Positions 1 to 9,772 are shown, counted from the stretch's first letter. The stretch is 38,221 nucleotides of DNA from Marichromatium bheemlicum (GCF_012276755.1 NZ_JAAXKX010000027.1:1-38221); one strand, 5' to 3'. The notes: generated by a model not told the origin, from the letters alone. Made by a program: numbers and translations.

Positions 1-60
<60 letters not shown>

Positions 61-254
61 CGGCACGTGATCCTGATCGGCAGACCCAGCGGTCGCGATG
101 GCGGTCGATGCGTTCGCTGGCTGCGACGACGCGTCCTGTACCTGAGGTCCGATTGTGACCTCGCGAGCCGATGGGTCGGCTTCTCGTTGTCTTGGCAATT
201 ACCGCCGAGCTGTGCGTCCTTCGGGGCCTTGCCTGGGTATAGATGAGCACGGGC

Positions 255-290
255 CGTGCCATTTCTATGTGGCACGCCTTGTTTGTGTTC
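255..290 (+). terminator. Possible terminator of a gene off the left edge
   Basis: CGTGCCA (255-261) pairs with TGGCACG (270-276) over an 8-base loop, followed by CCTTGTTTGTGTT. The stem is short and the T-tract is interrupted, so this is only a candidate. Confidence 0.3.
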
Positions 291-374
291 TATCATATTG
301 AATTTTAAAGTTTTTGGTGTGCGCCCGCTGGCGCGGGAGGGCGTCAGGGTGACGGGATGATGGCGGGAGCGACT

Positions 375-404
375 GACAGAAGCTGTCAGCTGACAGCTTC
401 TGTC
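375..404. repeat. 30-bp perfect palindrome downstream of maeB
   Basis: The 30 bases from GACAGAAG to CTTCTGTC read identically on both strands, centred on AGCT (388-391). It starts 14 bases beyond the maeB stop codon on the minus strand. No T-run follows on either strand. It could be the 3'-end hairpin of maeB mRNA, or a protein-binding dyad. Confidence 0.75.
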
Positions 405-418
405 GGCAGTGCGGTGGG

Positions 419-2680
419 TCAGCCGGCCTGCACGGCGGCCAGCGCGGTCATGTTGAGCAGGCCGCGCACCGTGGTGCTGGGGGTGGCGATGTGAGCGACG
501 TGTGCCGAACCGAGCAGGATCGGGCCGAGCGAGGCACCTTCATCGCGCATCCGCAACAGGTTGAAGGCGATGTTGGCGGCGTCCTGGTTGGGCATGATCA
601 GCAGGTTCGCCGATCCGGTCAGGCGCGAATTGGGGAAGCGCGCCAGCCGACCCTCGGGGTCGAGCGCGAGGTTGGCGTGCATCTCCCCCTCGACCTCGAG
701 TTCGGGGGCCTGCTCGCGCAACAACTGCAACGCGTTGTGCATCTTCTGCGCCGAGGGCGAGGTGTGGCTGCCGAAGTTCGAGTGCGACAGCAGCGCGACC
801 TTGGGGGTGAGACCGAAGCGCTCGACCTCGGCCGCGCACAGTCGGGTGATCTCGGCGAGCTGCTCGGCGTCGGGGTCGGCCTGGACATAGGTGTCGGCGA
901 TGAACAGCGGACCGTTCTCCAGTACCACGGCGTTCATCGCGGTGAGGTGGGTGACGCCCGCGGCGGTGCCGATAACCTCCTCGACATGACGCAGGTGACG
1001 GGCATAGCGCCCGACCACGCCACAGATCATGGCGTCGGCGTCACCACAGCGGACCATGGCCGCGGCCAGCACCGTGGGGTCGTTGCGGATGTACTCGCGG
1101 GTCTCGTCGGGGGCGTAGCCGCGTCGCTGCACCCGGTCGTAGACCGCCTGCCAGTGGTTTTCGAAGTTCGGGTTCTCGCAGGGCACCACCAGCTCGAAGT
1201 CCTGCTCGGGGCGCATGCTCAGGCCGAGGGCCTCGATGCGCGCGCCGATCACCTCGGGGCGACCGATCAGCAGCGGGCGGGCGATGCCCTCGGCCACCGC
1301 CTGCTGGGCGGCCTGTAGCACCCGATCCTCCTCACCCTCGGCGAAGACCACCCGCTTGGGGGCGATTCGTGCCTGGTCGAACACCGGCTTCATGGCGATG
1401 CCGGTGCGATGCGAGCGGGTGTGCAGGTCGCGACGATAGGCCTCGAGGTCGGCGATCGGCCGCGTGGCGACGCCACTCTCCATCGCCGCGCGTGCCACCG
1501 CCGGGGCGAGGTGCTCCATTAACCGCGGATCGAAGGGCTTGGGGATGAGGTACTCGCGCCCGAAGCTGAGCTGGTGCCCACCGTAGGCCGCGCGCACGAT
1601 GTCGGAGGGCTCGGCCATGGCCAGATCGGCGATGGCGCGTACGCAGGCGGCCTTCATCGCCTCGTTGATCTCGCTGGCGCCGCAGTCGAGCGCGCCGCGG
1701 AAGATGAAGGGGAAGCAGAGGACGTTGTTGACCTGGTTGGGGTAGTCGGAGCGACCGGTGGCGATGATCGCATCCGGCCGCGCCTCGCGGGCCAGGTCGG
1801 GCATGATCTCGGGCACCGGGTTGGCCAGCGCCATGATGATCGGGGAGTCGGCCATCTTGGCCAGCCACTCGGGCTTGAGCACGCCGCCGGCCGAGAGACC
1901 GAGGAAGAGATCGGCGCCCTCGATGGCCTCGGCCAGGGTGCGCTGCTCGGTGTCCCGGGCGTAGCGGCCCTTGTAGGGGTCCATCTCCTCGGTACGGCCC
2001 TCGTAGACCACCCCGGCGATGTCGGTGAGGGTGATGTTTTCCTTGGGCAGGCCGAGGGTCACCAGCAGGTCGACGCAGGCCAGTGCCGCGGCACCAGCGC
2101 CGGCGGTGACCAGGCGCACCTTGCTGATGTCCTTGCCGACCACTCGCAAGCCGTTGAGGATGGCCGCGCAGACCACGATCGCGGTGCCGTGCTGGTCGTC
2201 GTGGAAGACCGGGATGCCCATGCGCTCCTTGAGCGCCTTCTCGATGATGAAGCAGTCCGGGGCCTTGATGTCCTCGAGGTTGATGCCGCCGAAGGTCGGC
2301 TCGAGGCGGGCGACGGTCTCGATGAAGGCCTCGGGGTCGCGCTCCTCGATCTCGATGTCGAACACGTCGATATCGGCGAACTGCTTGAACAGTACCGCCT
2401 TGCCTTCCATCACAGGCTTGGAGGCCAAGCCGCCGATGGCGCCGAGCCCGAGCACCGCGGTGCCGTTGCTGATCACCGCCACCAGGTTGCCGCGCGCGGT
2501 GACCTCGGAGGCGTTGATCGGATCATCGGTGATCTCACGGCAGGCGGCGGCCACGCCGGGGGAGTAGGCCAACGCTAGGTCGCGCTGGTTGGCCAGGGGC
2601 TTGGTGGCCTTGATCTCCAGCTTGCCGGGTTTGGGGAAACGGTGATACTCGAGTGCGCTCTGGTCGAATTCTTCCGACAT
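419..2680 (-). CDS. maeB: NADP-type malic enzyme with C-terminal phosphotransacetylase-like domain
   Basis: This enzyme oxidatively decarboxylates malate to pyruvate in the cytoplasm, usually giving NADPH. The chosen ATG ([10 protein letters not shown]) gives 753 aa, close to E. coli MaeB, and lies 5 bases after GGAGA. A longer frame to 2914 adds a low-complexity leader without family character. The malic N-domain includes AYSPGVA (Tyr39) and the MEGKAVLFK lysine (Lys94). [12 protein letters not shown] carries metal-binding acidic residues, a Rossmann NAD(P) domain follows, and [11 protein letters not shown] lies near its end. From about residue 428 the protein continues as a Pta-like domain (ending in [13 protein letters not shown]), which in this family is regulatory, binding acetyl-CoA, and not catalytic. 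The gene is divergent from rlmH and stands alone. NADP preference is assumed from the fused architecture. Confidence 0.95.
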   Translation of the reverse strand: MSEEFDQSALEYHRFPKPGKLEIKATKPLANQRDLALAYSPGVAAACREITDDPINASEVTARGNLVAVISNGTAVLGLGAIGGLASKPVMEGKAVLFKQFADIDVFDIEIEERDPEAFIETVARLEPTFGGINLEDIKAPDCFIIEKALKERMGIPVFHDDQHGTAIVVCAAILNGLRVVGKDISKVRLVTAGAGAAALACVDLLVTLGLPKENITLTDIAGVVYEGRTEEMDPYKGRYARDTEQRTLAEAIEGADLFLGLSAGGVLKPEWLAKMADSPIIMALANPVPEIMPDLAREARPDAIIATGRSDYPNQVNNVLCFPFIFRGALDCGASEINEAMKAACVRAIADLAMAEPSDIVRAAYGGHQLSFGREYLIPKPFDPRLMEHLAPAVARAAMESGVATRPIADLEAYRRDLHTRSHRTGIAMKPVFDQARIAPKRVVFAEGEEDRVLQAAQQAVAEGIARPLLIGRPEVIGARIEALGLSMRPEQDFELVVPCENPNFENHWQAVYDRVQRRGYAPDETREYIRNDPTVLAAAMVRCGDADAMICGVVGRYARHLRHVEEVIGTAAGVTHLTAMNAVVLENGPLFIADTYVQADPDAEQLAEITRLCAAEVERFGLTPKVALLSHSNFGSHTSPSAQKMHNALQLLREQAPELEVEGEMHANLALDPEGRLARFPNSRLTGSANLLIMPNQDAANIAFNLLRMRDEGASLGPILLGSAHVAHIATPSTTVRGLLNMTALAAVQAG

Positions 2681-3119
2681 CGGGGTCTCCGAATGATGGT
2701 TTGCGGTCGCGCCGCGGTCTCTCTCTACTTCTGGCGGGGTCGATCCCCGCTGCTCATTGGCGTGACGCAACGAGTGTGCGCTGCGCGACTGGCGTCTCGC
2801 AGGCCAGCTCGCGGTAGGCTTGGGACGGGGGAGGTGGCTCCGGGCGTATGGATTGCGGGAGCGCCCATCGGTCGTGGGGCAGCGGGCGGCTTGCCCGTGC
2901 GTACGCCCGATCACGCTCGCTGCGACGGACCAGTATACCTGTTTGAGGGGGAGGGCAGCGAGTCGGCGTCAGTACGGTTGGCGGTCGAGGGGCGCGCGCG
3001 GCTATCATCAACGGTTGCGATGGGGCGCGTGCGCCGGATGCCGATGCATCTGGGCGCCGGTCTGGGCTTGAGACGGGGCGCGGAGAAGGCACGGTGGACA
3101 CGAAACGGGTGGGGGTCGG
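2681..3119. promoter_or_regulatory. Divergent maeB/rlmH intergenic region
   Basis: This 439-bp gap separates the maeB and rlmH starts and should hold both promoters. A weak plus-strand candidate is TTGGCG (2978-2983), a 19-base spacer and TATCAT (3003-3008). A small AT-rich patch, CAGTATACCTG, lies near 2931-2941. Overlapping open frames here have no family character. rsfS, the usual upstream neighbour of rlmH, is absent. Confidence 0.4.
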
Positions 3120-3593
3120 ATGCGGATTCAACTGATCAGTGTAGGACGCCGCATGCCCGACTGGGTCGAGCAGGGTTACGCCGAGTACGCCCGTCGCCTG
3201 CCTCCGGAGTGTGCCTTGCAACTCCACGAGATCGAGCCGGCGCGCCGGGTCAAGAACGGCAGCGTGGCGCGTTACAAGGACGAGGAGGCCGAGCGTATCT
3301 TCAAGGCCATTCCCAAGGGGGCGGCGGTTATCGCCCTCGACGGGAGCGGTGAGGCCTGGAGCACCGAACGCCTTGCCCAGACGCTCGAGGACTGGCTCGC
3401 CGACGGTCGAGACCGGGCCCTATTGGTTGGCGGTCCCGATGGCCTCGACCCACGCTGTCTGGCGCGTGCCGAGCAGCGTTGGTCGCTCTCGCGGCTGACC
3501 TTCCCTCATCCCTTGGTGCGAGTGATCCTGGCCGAGCAACTCTATCGAGCCTGGTCGCTGACCCGGGGCCATCCCTATCACCGTGGCGGTTGA
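3120..3593 (+). CDS. rlmH: 23S rRNA pseudouridine-1915 N3-methyltransferase
   Basis: RlmH methylates pseudouridine 1915 in helix 69 of 23S rRNA on assembled 70S ribosomes, using SAM. The 157-aa product has the usual family length. It begins MRIQLISVGRRMPDWV. It has the SPOUT-fold SAM-binding loop LVGGPDGLDP at about residues 101-110 and the diagnostic C-terminus FPHPLVRVILAEQLYRAW followed by GHPYHR. The ATG follows a G-rich GGGGGTCGG that can serve as Shine-Dalgarno. maf starts within a base of the stop codon, so the two are probably co-transcribed. In many proteobacteria rlmH follows rsfS and nadD; here it heads the maf-rng-yhdP run instead. Confidence 0.95.
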   Translation: MRIQLISVGRRMPDWVEQGYAEYARRLPPECALQLHEIEPARRVKNGSVARYKDEEAERIFKAIPKGAAVIALDGSGEAWSTERLAQTLEDWLADGRDRALLVGGPDGLDPRCLARAEQRWSLSRLTFPHPLVRVILAEQLYRAWSLTRGHPYHRGG

Positions 3594-3594
3594 G

Positions 3595-4209
3595 ATGGAC
3601 GACACCCCGCCCCGTCTCCATCTCGCCTCGCGCTCGCCGCGTCGTGCCGAGCTGCTCGAACAGATCGGTGTGCGCTTCACCCGTATCGACGCCGAGGTCG
3701 ACGAGACGCCGCGTCCGGGCGAGGCGCCCGGGGACTATGTGCGTCGGGTCACTCGCGACAAGGGGCGAGCAGGTTGGGCGCAGGTCGAAGGGTGCGCTGA
3801 TGCCCTGGTGCTGGCCGCCGACACCGCCGTGGTGGTCGATGCCGAGATCCTCGGTAAACCCCGTGATCGTGGTCATGCCCTGGAGATGATGGGGCTGCTC
3901 TCTGGTCGCTGTCATCGCGTCCTCACTGCGGTGGCGCTGGTGGGGGGGGCTGGCGAGGCGGTGCGGGTGTGCGAGACCGAGGTGCGCTTTCGCCCGGTCT
4001 CGCCCGCCGAGGCGGCGCGCTACTGGGAGAGCGGCGAACCTCGCGACAAGGCTGGGGGGTACGCCATCCAGGGGCTGGGCGCGGTGTTCGTCGCCGCGAT
4101 CACCGGCAGCTATTCCGCGGTGATGGGGCTGCCGCTGTTCGAGACCGCGGCACTGCTGGCCGAGGCCGGACTCTCTCCGCTCGCACCACCGGCGCCGGGC
4201 GCCGGTTGA
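3595..4209 (+). CDS. maf: Maf-family nucleotide pyrophosphatase (YhdE-like dTTP/UTP type)
   Basis: Maf proteins hydrolyse non-canonical or excess nucleoside triphosphates to monophosphates; the YhdE branch prefers dTTP and UTP. The family N-terminal signature LASRSPRRAELLEQIG is present. Also seen are an LAADTAVVVD core with its catalytic acidic residue, LGKPRD, the dimer/active-site segment GEPRDKAGGYAIQG, and the GSYSAVMGLPLFE C-terminal motif. The chosen ATG (MDDTPPRLHL) starts one base after the rlmH stop codon (TGAGATG). A GTG at 3583 would add four residues and overlap rlmH by 11 bases; neither start has a strong ribosome-binding site. The gene sits directly before rng, the conserved gammaproteobacterial maf-rng arrangement, but without mreBCD upstream. 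Confidence 0.93.
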   Translation: MDDTPPRLHLASRSPRRAELLEQIGVRFTRIDAEVDETPRPGEAPGDYVRRVTRDKGRAGWAQVEGCADALVLAADTAVVVDAEILGKPRDRGHALEMMGLLSGRCHRVLTAVALVGGAGEAVRVCETEVRFRPVSPAEAARYWESGEPRDKAGGYAIQGLGAVFVAAITGSYSAVMGLPLFETAALLAEAGLSPLAPPAPGAG

Positions 4210-4243
4210 TCACGCGCGCCTCGGGCGGCGCGACGATTCCCGT

Positions 4244-4264
4244 ACGGTGGGCCGATGCCACCGT
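4244..4264. other. Hairpin in the maf-rng gap
   Basis: ACGGTGG (4244-4250) pairs with CCACCGT (4258-4264) over a 7-base loop, in the 157-base gap between maf and rng. No T-tract follows, so any terminator or processing role is speculative. Confidence 0.35.
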
Positions 4265-4366
4265 TCGACGCGGGACGGCGGTGGCCGTCACCGCCATGAT
4301 TCTGCGCTCGTGCCGATAGGCGTGGGCGCCCCCATCTCCTATCCAAATCCATAAGCGAGAATTCCC

Positions 4367-5821
4367 GTGAGCGAAGAGATCCTGATCAATGTCACGCCCC
4401 CAGAGACCCGTGTCGCCGTGGTCGAGAACGGTGTGGTGCAGGAGATCATCATCGAACGTGCCGAGCGTTGCGGCCTGGTGGGCAATGTCTACAAGGGCCG
4501 GGTTTGTCGGGTGCTGCCGGGGATGCAGGCGGCCTTCGTCGAGATCGGTCTGGAGCGTGCCGCCTTCCTGCACGCCTCCGATATCGTCGGGCCCGATGGC
4601 CACTCGATCAGCGATCAGATCCAGCAACTGGTGGTCGAGGGCGACCCGATCGTGGTCCAGGTGGTCAAGGACCCGCTTGGGACCAAGGGGGCGCGCCTGA
4701 CCACCAACATCTCGGTCGCCTCGCGCTATCTGGTGTGCATGCCCGCCCTCGGCGGCATCGGCGTGTCGCAGAAGATCGACGACGAGGACGAGCGGCGGCG
4801 CCTGCGCGATATCCTCCAGGCCTTCGTCGATGATCACGACGGGCAGGGCGGGTTCATCGCCCGCACCGCCGCCGACGGTGTCGACGAGCGCCTGCTGGTG
4901 CGTGATATGGGCTTCCTCGATCGATTGTGGCGCGGCTTCAAGGAGCGTTGCGCCACCGCCACTGGGGTCGGCCTGATCCACGAGGACCTGCCGCTGGCGC
5001 TGCGGGCGTTGCGTGATCTGGTCACCCCAGACGTCGAGCGGGTGCGTATCGACTCGCGCGCCATGGTCGACAAGGCGATCCCCTTTACCGCCAAGTACAT
5101 CCCCGAGATCAAGGATCGCATCGATCTTTATCAGGGCGAACGTCCGCTGTTCGACCTCTATGGGGTCGAGGACGAGATCCGTAAGGCACTGCACCGCAAG
5201 GTCAGCCTCAAGTCCGGCGGTCATCTGGTGATCGACCAGACCGAGGCGATGACCACCATCGATGTCAACACCGGCGCCTTCGTCGGACACCGTAACCTCG
5301 AGGAGACCATCTTCAAGACCAATCTCGAGGCGGCGCAGGCGATCTGCCGGCAGTTGCGTCTGCGCAACCTCGGCGGCATCATCATCATCGACTTCATCGA
5401 TATGACCGAGGAGGAGCACAAGCGCCAAGTGCTGCGTGCCCTCGAGAAGTGTCTGGCGCGTGACCACGCCAAGACCCACATCACCGAGGTCTCCTCGCTC
5501 GGGCTGGTGGAGATGACCCGCAAGCGCACCCGCGAGTCGCTCGAGCACGTGCTCTGCGAGCCCTGCCCCTGCTGTGGCGGGCGCGGCTCGATCAAGACCG
5601 CCGAGACCACCTGCTACGAGATCTTCCGCGAGATCATGCGCGAGTCGCGTCAATTCGACGTCGAGAGTCTGCTGGTGCTCGCCTCTCAGGAGGTGGTCGA
5701 TCGGCTGCTCGACGAGGAGTCGGCGCACCTGGCCGAACTCGAGGAGTTCATCGGCCGACCGATCCGGCTCCAGGCCGAGGCGCTCTATACTCAGGAACAA
5801 TATGACGTGGTGCTGATCTGA
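4367..5821 (+). CDS. rng: Ribonuclease G
   Basis: RNase G is the short paralogue of RNase E. It matures the 5' end of 16S rRNA and degrades selected mRNAs in the cytoplasm. The 484-aa product matches the family length and lacks the RNase E C-terminal scaffold. An S1 domain lies at about residues 37-120 (GNVYKGRVCRVLPGMQAAFV). Catalytic Mg-binding aspartates are seen as D299 in TTIDVNTGAFVG and D342 in IIIIDFIDM. The zinc-link motif CEPCPCCGGRG follows. Translation starts at GTG (MSEEILINVTPPETRV), which matches the conserved RNase G N-terminus. The gene lies between maf and yhdP as in many gammaproteobacteria. Its stop codon is buried in a 22-bp hairpin. Confidence 0.95.
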   Translation: MSEEILINVTPPETRVAVVENGVVQEIIIERAERCGLVGNVYKGRVCRVLPGMQAAFVEIGLERAAFLHASDIVGPDGHSISDQIQQLVVEGDPIVVQVVKDPLGTKGARLTTNISVASRYLVCMPALGGIGVSQKIDDEDERRRLRDILQAFVDDHDGQGGFIARTAADGVDERLLVRDMGFLDRLWRGFKERCATATGVGLIHEDLPLALRALRDLVTPDVERVRIDSRAMVDKAIPFTAKYIPEIKDRIDLYQGERPLFDLYGVEDEIRKALHRKVSLKSGGHLVIDQTEAMTTIDVNTGAFVGHRNLEETIFKTNLEAAQAICRQLRLRNLGGIIIIDFIDMTEEEHKRQVLRALEKCLARDHAKTHITEVSSLGLVEMTRKRTRESLEHVLCEPCPCCGGRGSIKTAETTCYEIFREIMRESRQFDVESLLVLASQEVVDRLLDEESAHLAELEEFIGRPIRLQAEALYTQEQYDVVLI

Positions 5822-5862
5822 TCACTGAGGCCGGGGCGGGCCCCGGCCTCAGTGATCAGATC
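5815..5862. terminator. 22-bp perfect hairpin over the rng stop codon
   Basis: The arm at 5815-5836 is the exact reverse complement of 5841-5862, with loop CGGG. The rng stop codon (5819-5821) is inside the left arm. No T-tract follows on either strand. It may stabilise or end the rng transcript, or separate rng from yhdP expression. Confidence 0.7.
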
Positions 5863-5926
5863 TCGCGGACCGGTCCCCGGTCACGGCGTTCCGCCACCCG
5901 TTCACGCCAGCCGCGAAGCACTGCCC

Positions 5927-8900
5927 ATGTCCTCGATCCGTCGTCTCTACGCGCCCCTGTCCAGGTCCCTGCTCGTCCTGTTGGTGGTGTGCGCGCTCGC
6001 GCTCACCAGCATCCGTGTCGGGCTCTCGCTGATCGATCACTATCGCCAACCGCTGCTGCGCACGTTCGCCACCGCGCTCGGCGTCGAGCTGGAGGCCGAG
6101 CGGTTGCGCGCCGGTCTGGTCGGGCTGCGTCCCTATCTGGCCATCGACGGCTTGGTGCTGCGCGCGCCGGACGCGGCGGCGCCGCTGCGACTCGATACCC
6201 TGGCGATCGAGCTCGCACCACTGGCCTCACTGCGTGCCGGCGCCCCCCGGCTCGCCGGGCTGGGGCTCGCCGGCGGCCAGTTGGTCCTGGTGCGGGATGG
6301 CGCCGGGCGGCTCTCTCTGCCGGCGCTCGATGGCCTCGGCGGCGGCGACCCCGAGGGGCTGGTGCGGTTGCTCGAGCGGGGTCGGGTGACGCTCGCCGAC
6401 ATCGATCTCGACTATCACGATCCGGAGTTGTCCGCGCCGCTACGGCTCACTGGACTGGGGCTGACCCTGGACAATGGCTGGCGTGGTCGCCGGGTGGCAC
6501 TCGCCGCCGTGCTGCCGGGCCTCGCCGGGCGTATCGAGGCTCGTGCCCGGTTGCACGGACCGCTGCGTGAACCGGGGCGCTGGTGGGGGCGCGTCGTGGC
6601 ACGGGTGGCGGCTTCTCGGTTGGAGTCGCTGCCGACACAATGGGCAGGGCAGGCGCTGCCACGGGTCGCCGGCGGCGAGGTCGAACTGTGGGCCGAGCTG
6701 GTGCCCGGCCGGCTGACCGGCGCCAGCATCGCGCTGGCCCTCGACGGGGTGGCCAGTGCTGCGGGCGAGCCGGTGTTGCGCCGGGCGCAGGCCCTGGCAC
6801 AGCTGCGCCCAGGGCGTGAGGGCTGGCGGCTAAGGTTGGCTGACCTCGATCTCGTCGGGGCTGCTGGTGGGGCGGTGGCGATCACCGATCTGACGCTCGA
6901 CCTCGACCCCGCAGGGCGCCCGCGCGCGCTCGTCGCCACGGCACCGGCCCTGGATCTCGGCGCCCTCGGCGGACTGCTGCAGGCCAGTCCGCGCCCGGTG
7001 CCGGCGGCCCTCGCGGGGCTGCTCTCCGGTGCCCCGCGGGGGCGACTCGAGGCCTGCACGCTGGCGGTGGCGTTGCCGGTCGCGGCGCCGCCGCGCTGGC
7101 GATTCGATGCCCGGCTCGTGGCGATCGGTGTCGAGCGGCAGGGACACTGGCCCGGCCTCAGCGGGCTCGACGGGGTGCTGAGCGTCGATCAGGACGGTGG
7201 CCAGCTGGCGCTGGCCTCGCCCCGACTCGGTCTTGATTTGGCCCCTTTGTTCGATCGGCCATTACACTTCTCCCGCTTCGATGGTGTGCTGCGCTGGCAC
7301 CGCGCCGCCACTGGCTGGCGCCTGGCGAGCGAGTCGCTGGAGCTGGCCACCGCCGATCTTGCCGGCGTCGCCCGCTTTGGGCTCGAGCTGCCCGGCGCCG
7401 GCGCCAGCCCGCTGCTCGATCTGCGCGCGCGCTTCCATGACGGCGATGCGGCCCATACTCGTCGCTATCTCCCGGTCGGGCAGATGCACCCACGTCTGGT
7501 CGCCTGGCTGGAGCGCGCCATCGTTGCCGGTCGGGTGCCCGAGGCCGAGGTGCTGTTCCGTGGCCCGTTGGCCGCCTACCCCTTCCGCGCTCAGGAGGGG
7601 CGCTTCGAGCTGCGTCTCGACTATGCCGACACCCGGCTCGACTATCTCCCCGGCTATCCCCCGCTGGAGGGGGCCCGCGGCGAGTTGCGCTTTCTCAACC
7701 AGGGCATGACTGTGCGTCTCGATCGGGCGCGCGTCCTCGACAGCGACGTCAGCGCCGGCTGGGCGCGGCTCCCCGACCTGCGCGACAGTCGGGTGCTCGA
7801 GATCCATGCCGAGGCCGATGGCCCCTTCGCCGACGGTGTGCGGGTGCTGCGCGAGAGCCCGTTGCGTGCGCGGCTCGGCGCCCTGGCCGCGCGGCTCGAG
7901 GCGAGCGGTGACTCGCACCTGGCGCTCGATATCGGGTTGCCGCTCAAGCGCGAGCAGCCGCTGGCGCTCAGCGGGCGCCTGACCTGGCCCGAGAACGCGG
8001 CCGCGCTGCGCCTGGTCGATACCCCGCTGCGACTGGCCGAGCTCGATGGCGCACTCTCCTTCGACACCCAGGGGGTCGCGGCCGAGTCGATCACCGCCCG
8101 GCTGTGGGGACGGCCGCTGCAACTGGCGCTGCGCACCGAGCCCGAGCGGGTGGTGCTCGAGGCCGCCTCGCGCACCCCGGTCGAGACCCTGGCTGCGCAA
8201 TTGCCCGCGCCGCTGTGGTCGAGCCTCGACGGCGAACTCGACTGGCGCCTGACGCTGGGGCTGGCCCACGCCGAGCTGGGCGCCTCCGCCCCGCGACTCG
8301 ACTGGCAGCTGGAGAGCGGCCTTGAGGGTCTGGCGCTGGCGCTGCCGGCGCCACTCGGCAAGCGCGCCGAGGGGCGCCGGCGGCTCGACCTCGCCGGCAC
8401 CCTGGTGCCCGATCAGCGGCTTGCCGTCGCTGGCCGGGTCGGTACACTCGGGGTCAACCTGGCCGTCGGGCTGTCCCCGGCGCGACTCGAGCGCGCCCAT
8501 CTGCGCCTCGACGGCGCCGCGCCCCGCCCGGGTCGCGATGGGGTGTTCATCGACGGTCGGGTGAAGCGACTCGACCTTGATGCCTGGTCGGCCTGGGCGC
8601 GCCGGCGCTCGGGCGGCGGGGCGGGCGCCACGCCGTTGGTCGGGGTCGAGGTCGTTGCCGAGGAGGCGCGTCTTGGCGCGTTGCGGCTGCATCATGCCGG
8701 GCTTGCATTGACGCCTGAGGTGCGTGGTTGGCGCCTGGGGGTCGACAGCCGCGAGCTGGCCGGGGCGGTGGTGCTAGCCACCGCGGCGGATGCGTCGGGC
8801 GCTCCACTGCGACTCGACCTCGACCGACTCGATCTCGATGCGCTGCTAGCGAGTAGCGGGGACACCGGGGGCGCGGCGCGCGCGCCGGGCGATTGGCCGG

Positions 8901-9772
8901 CGCTCGATCTCGCCGTCGCCGATCTGCGCTGGGGTGGCGAGGGGCTGGGCCGACTGGCCCTGGAGTTGCGGCCGAGCGCCGCCGGCATCGGCATCCCCCG
9001 GCTGCGTCTGAGTGATGGCGAGCGGCTCGCGTTGAGCGGCTCGGCGAACTGGCGCGACGGCCCCGGCGGCGGTCACAGCCGGGTTACTCTGGCACTGGAG
9101 TCGGGCGATCTCGGCGAGCTGTTGCGTCGACTCGGCTATCGCAGCGTGCTCGAGGGCGCCCCGGTCGATGCCCACGCCGAACTCGACTGGCCGGGGGCGC
9201 CGGGCGATTATGCATTGGCGCGCACCCACGGCTGGATCGACGTCGACATCGGCGCCGGGCGCCTGCTCGAACTCGAGCCCGGGGTGGGGCGGGTGCTCGG
9301 CTTCCTCAACCTGGGGGCGATCAGTCGCCGTCTGGCGCTCGACTTCAGCGATCTCTATGCCCAGGGCTTCGCCTTCGAGCGGATGCAGGGGCGATTGCTG
9401 CTCGCCGATGGTCAGGCCGGTAGCGATCGTTTCGAAGTGGTCGGTCCCTCGAGCCGGCTGATCATCGGCGGGCTGACCGATCTGATCGAGCGGCGCTTCG
9501 ATCAGACCGTGGTGCTCGAGCCCAAGCTCGGCTCCAGCGTCGCCCTGGCCAGTGCCGTGGCCGGCGGACCGGTGGTCGGCGCTGCCGTCTATCTCGTCGA
9601 TCGGGTGGCGGGTAATGCCATTGATCGGCTGGGGCGCTATCAGTATCGGGTCAGCGGTCCCTGGCGTGAGCCGCAGGTGACGCCGCTGGGCTGGGATCCG
9701 CTGCTGGTGCATGCGGTGGCGCCGGATGAGGCCTCCCCGAGCGAGGCGCCGGTCAACCTGTTTCTCGACTGA
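5927..9772 (+). CDS. yhdP: YhdP, AsmA-like intermembrane phospholipid transporter
   Basis: YhdP is a very long AsmA-family protein. It is anchored in the inner membrane and spans the periplasm; in E. coli, with TamB and YdbH, it carries phospholipids to the outer membrane. From the chosen ATG (MSSIRRLYAPLSRS) the product is about 1281 aa, the usual size. It has one N-terminal membrane helix (SLLVLLVVCALALTSIRVGL) followed by a long beta-rich, Leu/Arg/Asp-rich body. The C-terminal part is typical of the family: GRLLELEPGVGRVLGFLNLG, then an RYQYRVSGPWREPQV segment. An earlier in-frame GTG at 5852 lies inside the rng hairpin and encodes 25 residues without signal character, so it is rejected. 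The gene sits between rng and nit, its conserved place. Confidence 0.92.
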   Translation: MSSIRRLYAPLSRSLLVLLVVCALALTSIRVGLSLIDHYRQPLLRTFATALGVELEAERLRAGLVGLRPYLAIDGLVLRAPDAAAPLRLDTLAIELAPLASLRAGAPRLAGLGLAGGQLVLVRDGAGRLSLPALDGLGGGDPEGLVRLLERGRVTLADIDLDYHDPELSAPLRLTGLGLTLDNGWRGRRVALAAVLPGLAGRIEARARLHGPLREPGRWWGRVVARVAASRLESLPTQWAGQALPRVAGGEVELWAELVPGRLTGASIALALDGVASAAGEPVLRRAQALAQLRPGREGWRLRLADLDLVGAAGGAVAITDLTLDLDPAGRPRALVATAPALDLGALGGLLQASPRPVPAALAGLLSGAPRGRLEACTLAVALPVAAPPRWRFDARLVAIGVERQGHWPGLSGLDGVLSVDQDGGQLALASPRLGLDLAPLFDRPLHFSRFDGVLRWHRAATGWRLASESLELATADLAGVARFGLELPGAGASPLLDLRARFHDGDAAHTRRYLPVGQMHPRLVAWLERAIVAGRVPEAEVLFRGPLAAYPFRAQEGRFELRLDYADTRLDYLPGYPPLEGARGELRFLNQGMTVRLDRARVLDSDVSAGWARLPDLRDSRVLEIHAEADGPFADGVRVLRESPLRARLGALAARLEASGDSHLALDIGLPLKREQPLALSGRLTWPENAAALRLVDTPLRLAELDGALSFDTQGVAAESITARLWGRPLQLALRTEPERVVLEAASRTPVETLAAQLPAPLWSSLDGELDWRLTLGLAHAELGASAPRLDWQLESGLEGLALALPAPLGKRAEGRRRLDLAGTLVPDQRLAVAGRVGTLGVNLAVGLSPARLERAHLRLDGAAPRPGRDGVFIDGRVKRLDLDAWSAWARRRSGGGAGATPLVGVEVVAEEARLGALRLHHAGLALTPEVRGWRLGVDSRELAGAVVLATAADASGAPLRLDLDRLDLDALLASSGDTGGAARAPGDWPALDLAVADLRWGGEGLGRLALELRPSAAGIGIPRLRLSDGERLALSGSANWRDGPGGGHSRVTLALESGDLGELLRRLGYRSVLEGAPVDAHAELDWPGAPGDYALARTHGWIDVDIGAGRLLELEPGVGRVLGFLNLGAISRRLALDFSDLYAQGFAFERMQGRLLLADGQAGSDRFEVVGPSSRLIIGGLTDLIERRFDQTVVLEPKLGSSVALASAVAGGPVVGAAVYLVDRVAGNAIDRLGRYQYRVSGPWREPQVTPLGWDPLLVHAVAPDEASPSEAPVNLFLD

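Larger units (their letters stand above)
61..418. other. Non-coding left flank
   Basis: No convincing gene is visible. The stretch from about 230 to 320 is clearly more AT-rich than its surroundings. It holds a 7-bp stem (255-261 with 270-276) followed by a T-rich tract, which could be the plus-strand terminator of a gene lost off the left edge. The 30-bp palindrome at 375-404 is listed separately. Confidence 0.5.

Noticed and set aside
491-2578. Long plus-strand frames (491-1318 and 1574-2578) opposite maeB
   Set aside because: Val/Gly/His-rich mirror frames of maeB without any conserved domain.
4100-5800. 566-codon minus-strand frame opposite maf and rng
   Set aside because: Antisense shadow of rng with Asp/Leu/His-rich composition; no family recognised.
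5852-5926. Upstream GTG start for yhdP
   Set aside because: It lies in the right arm of the rng hairpin and the extra 25 residues push the membrane anchor away from the N-terminus.
7262-8695. 477-codon minus-strand frame opposite yhdP
   Set aside because: Low-complexity Gln/Arg/Pro/Gly-rich shadow of yhdP.
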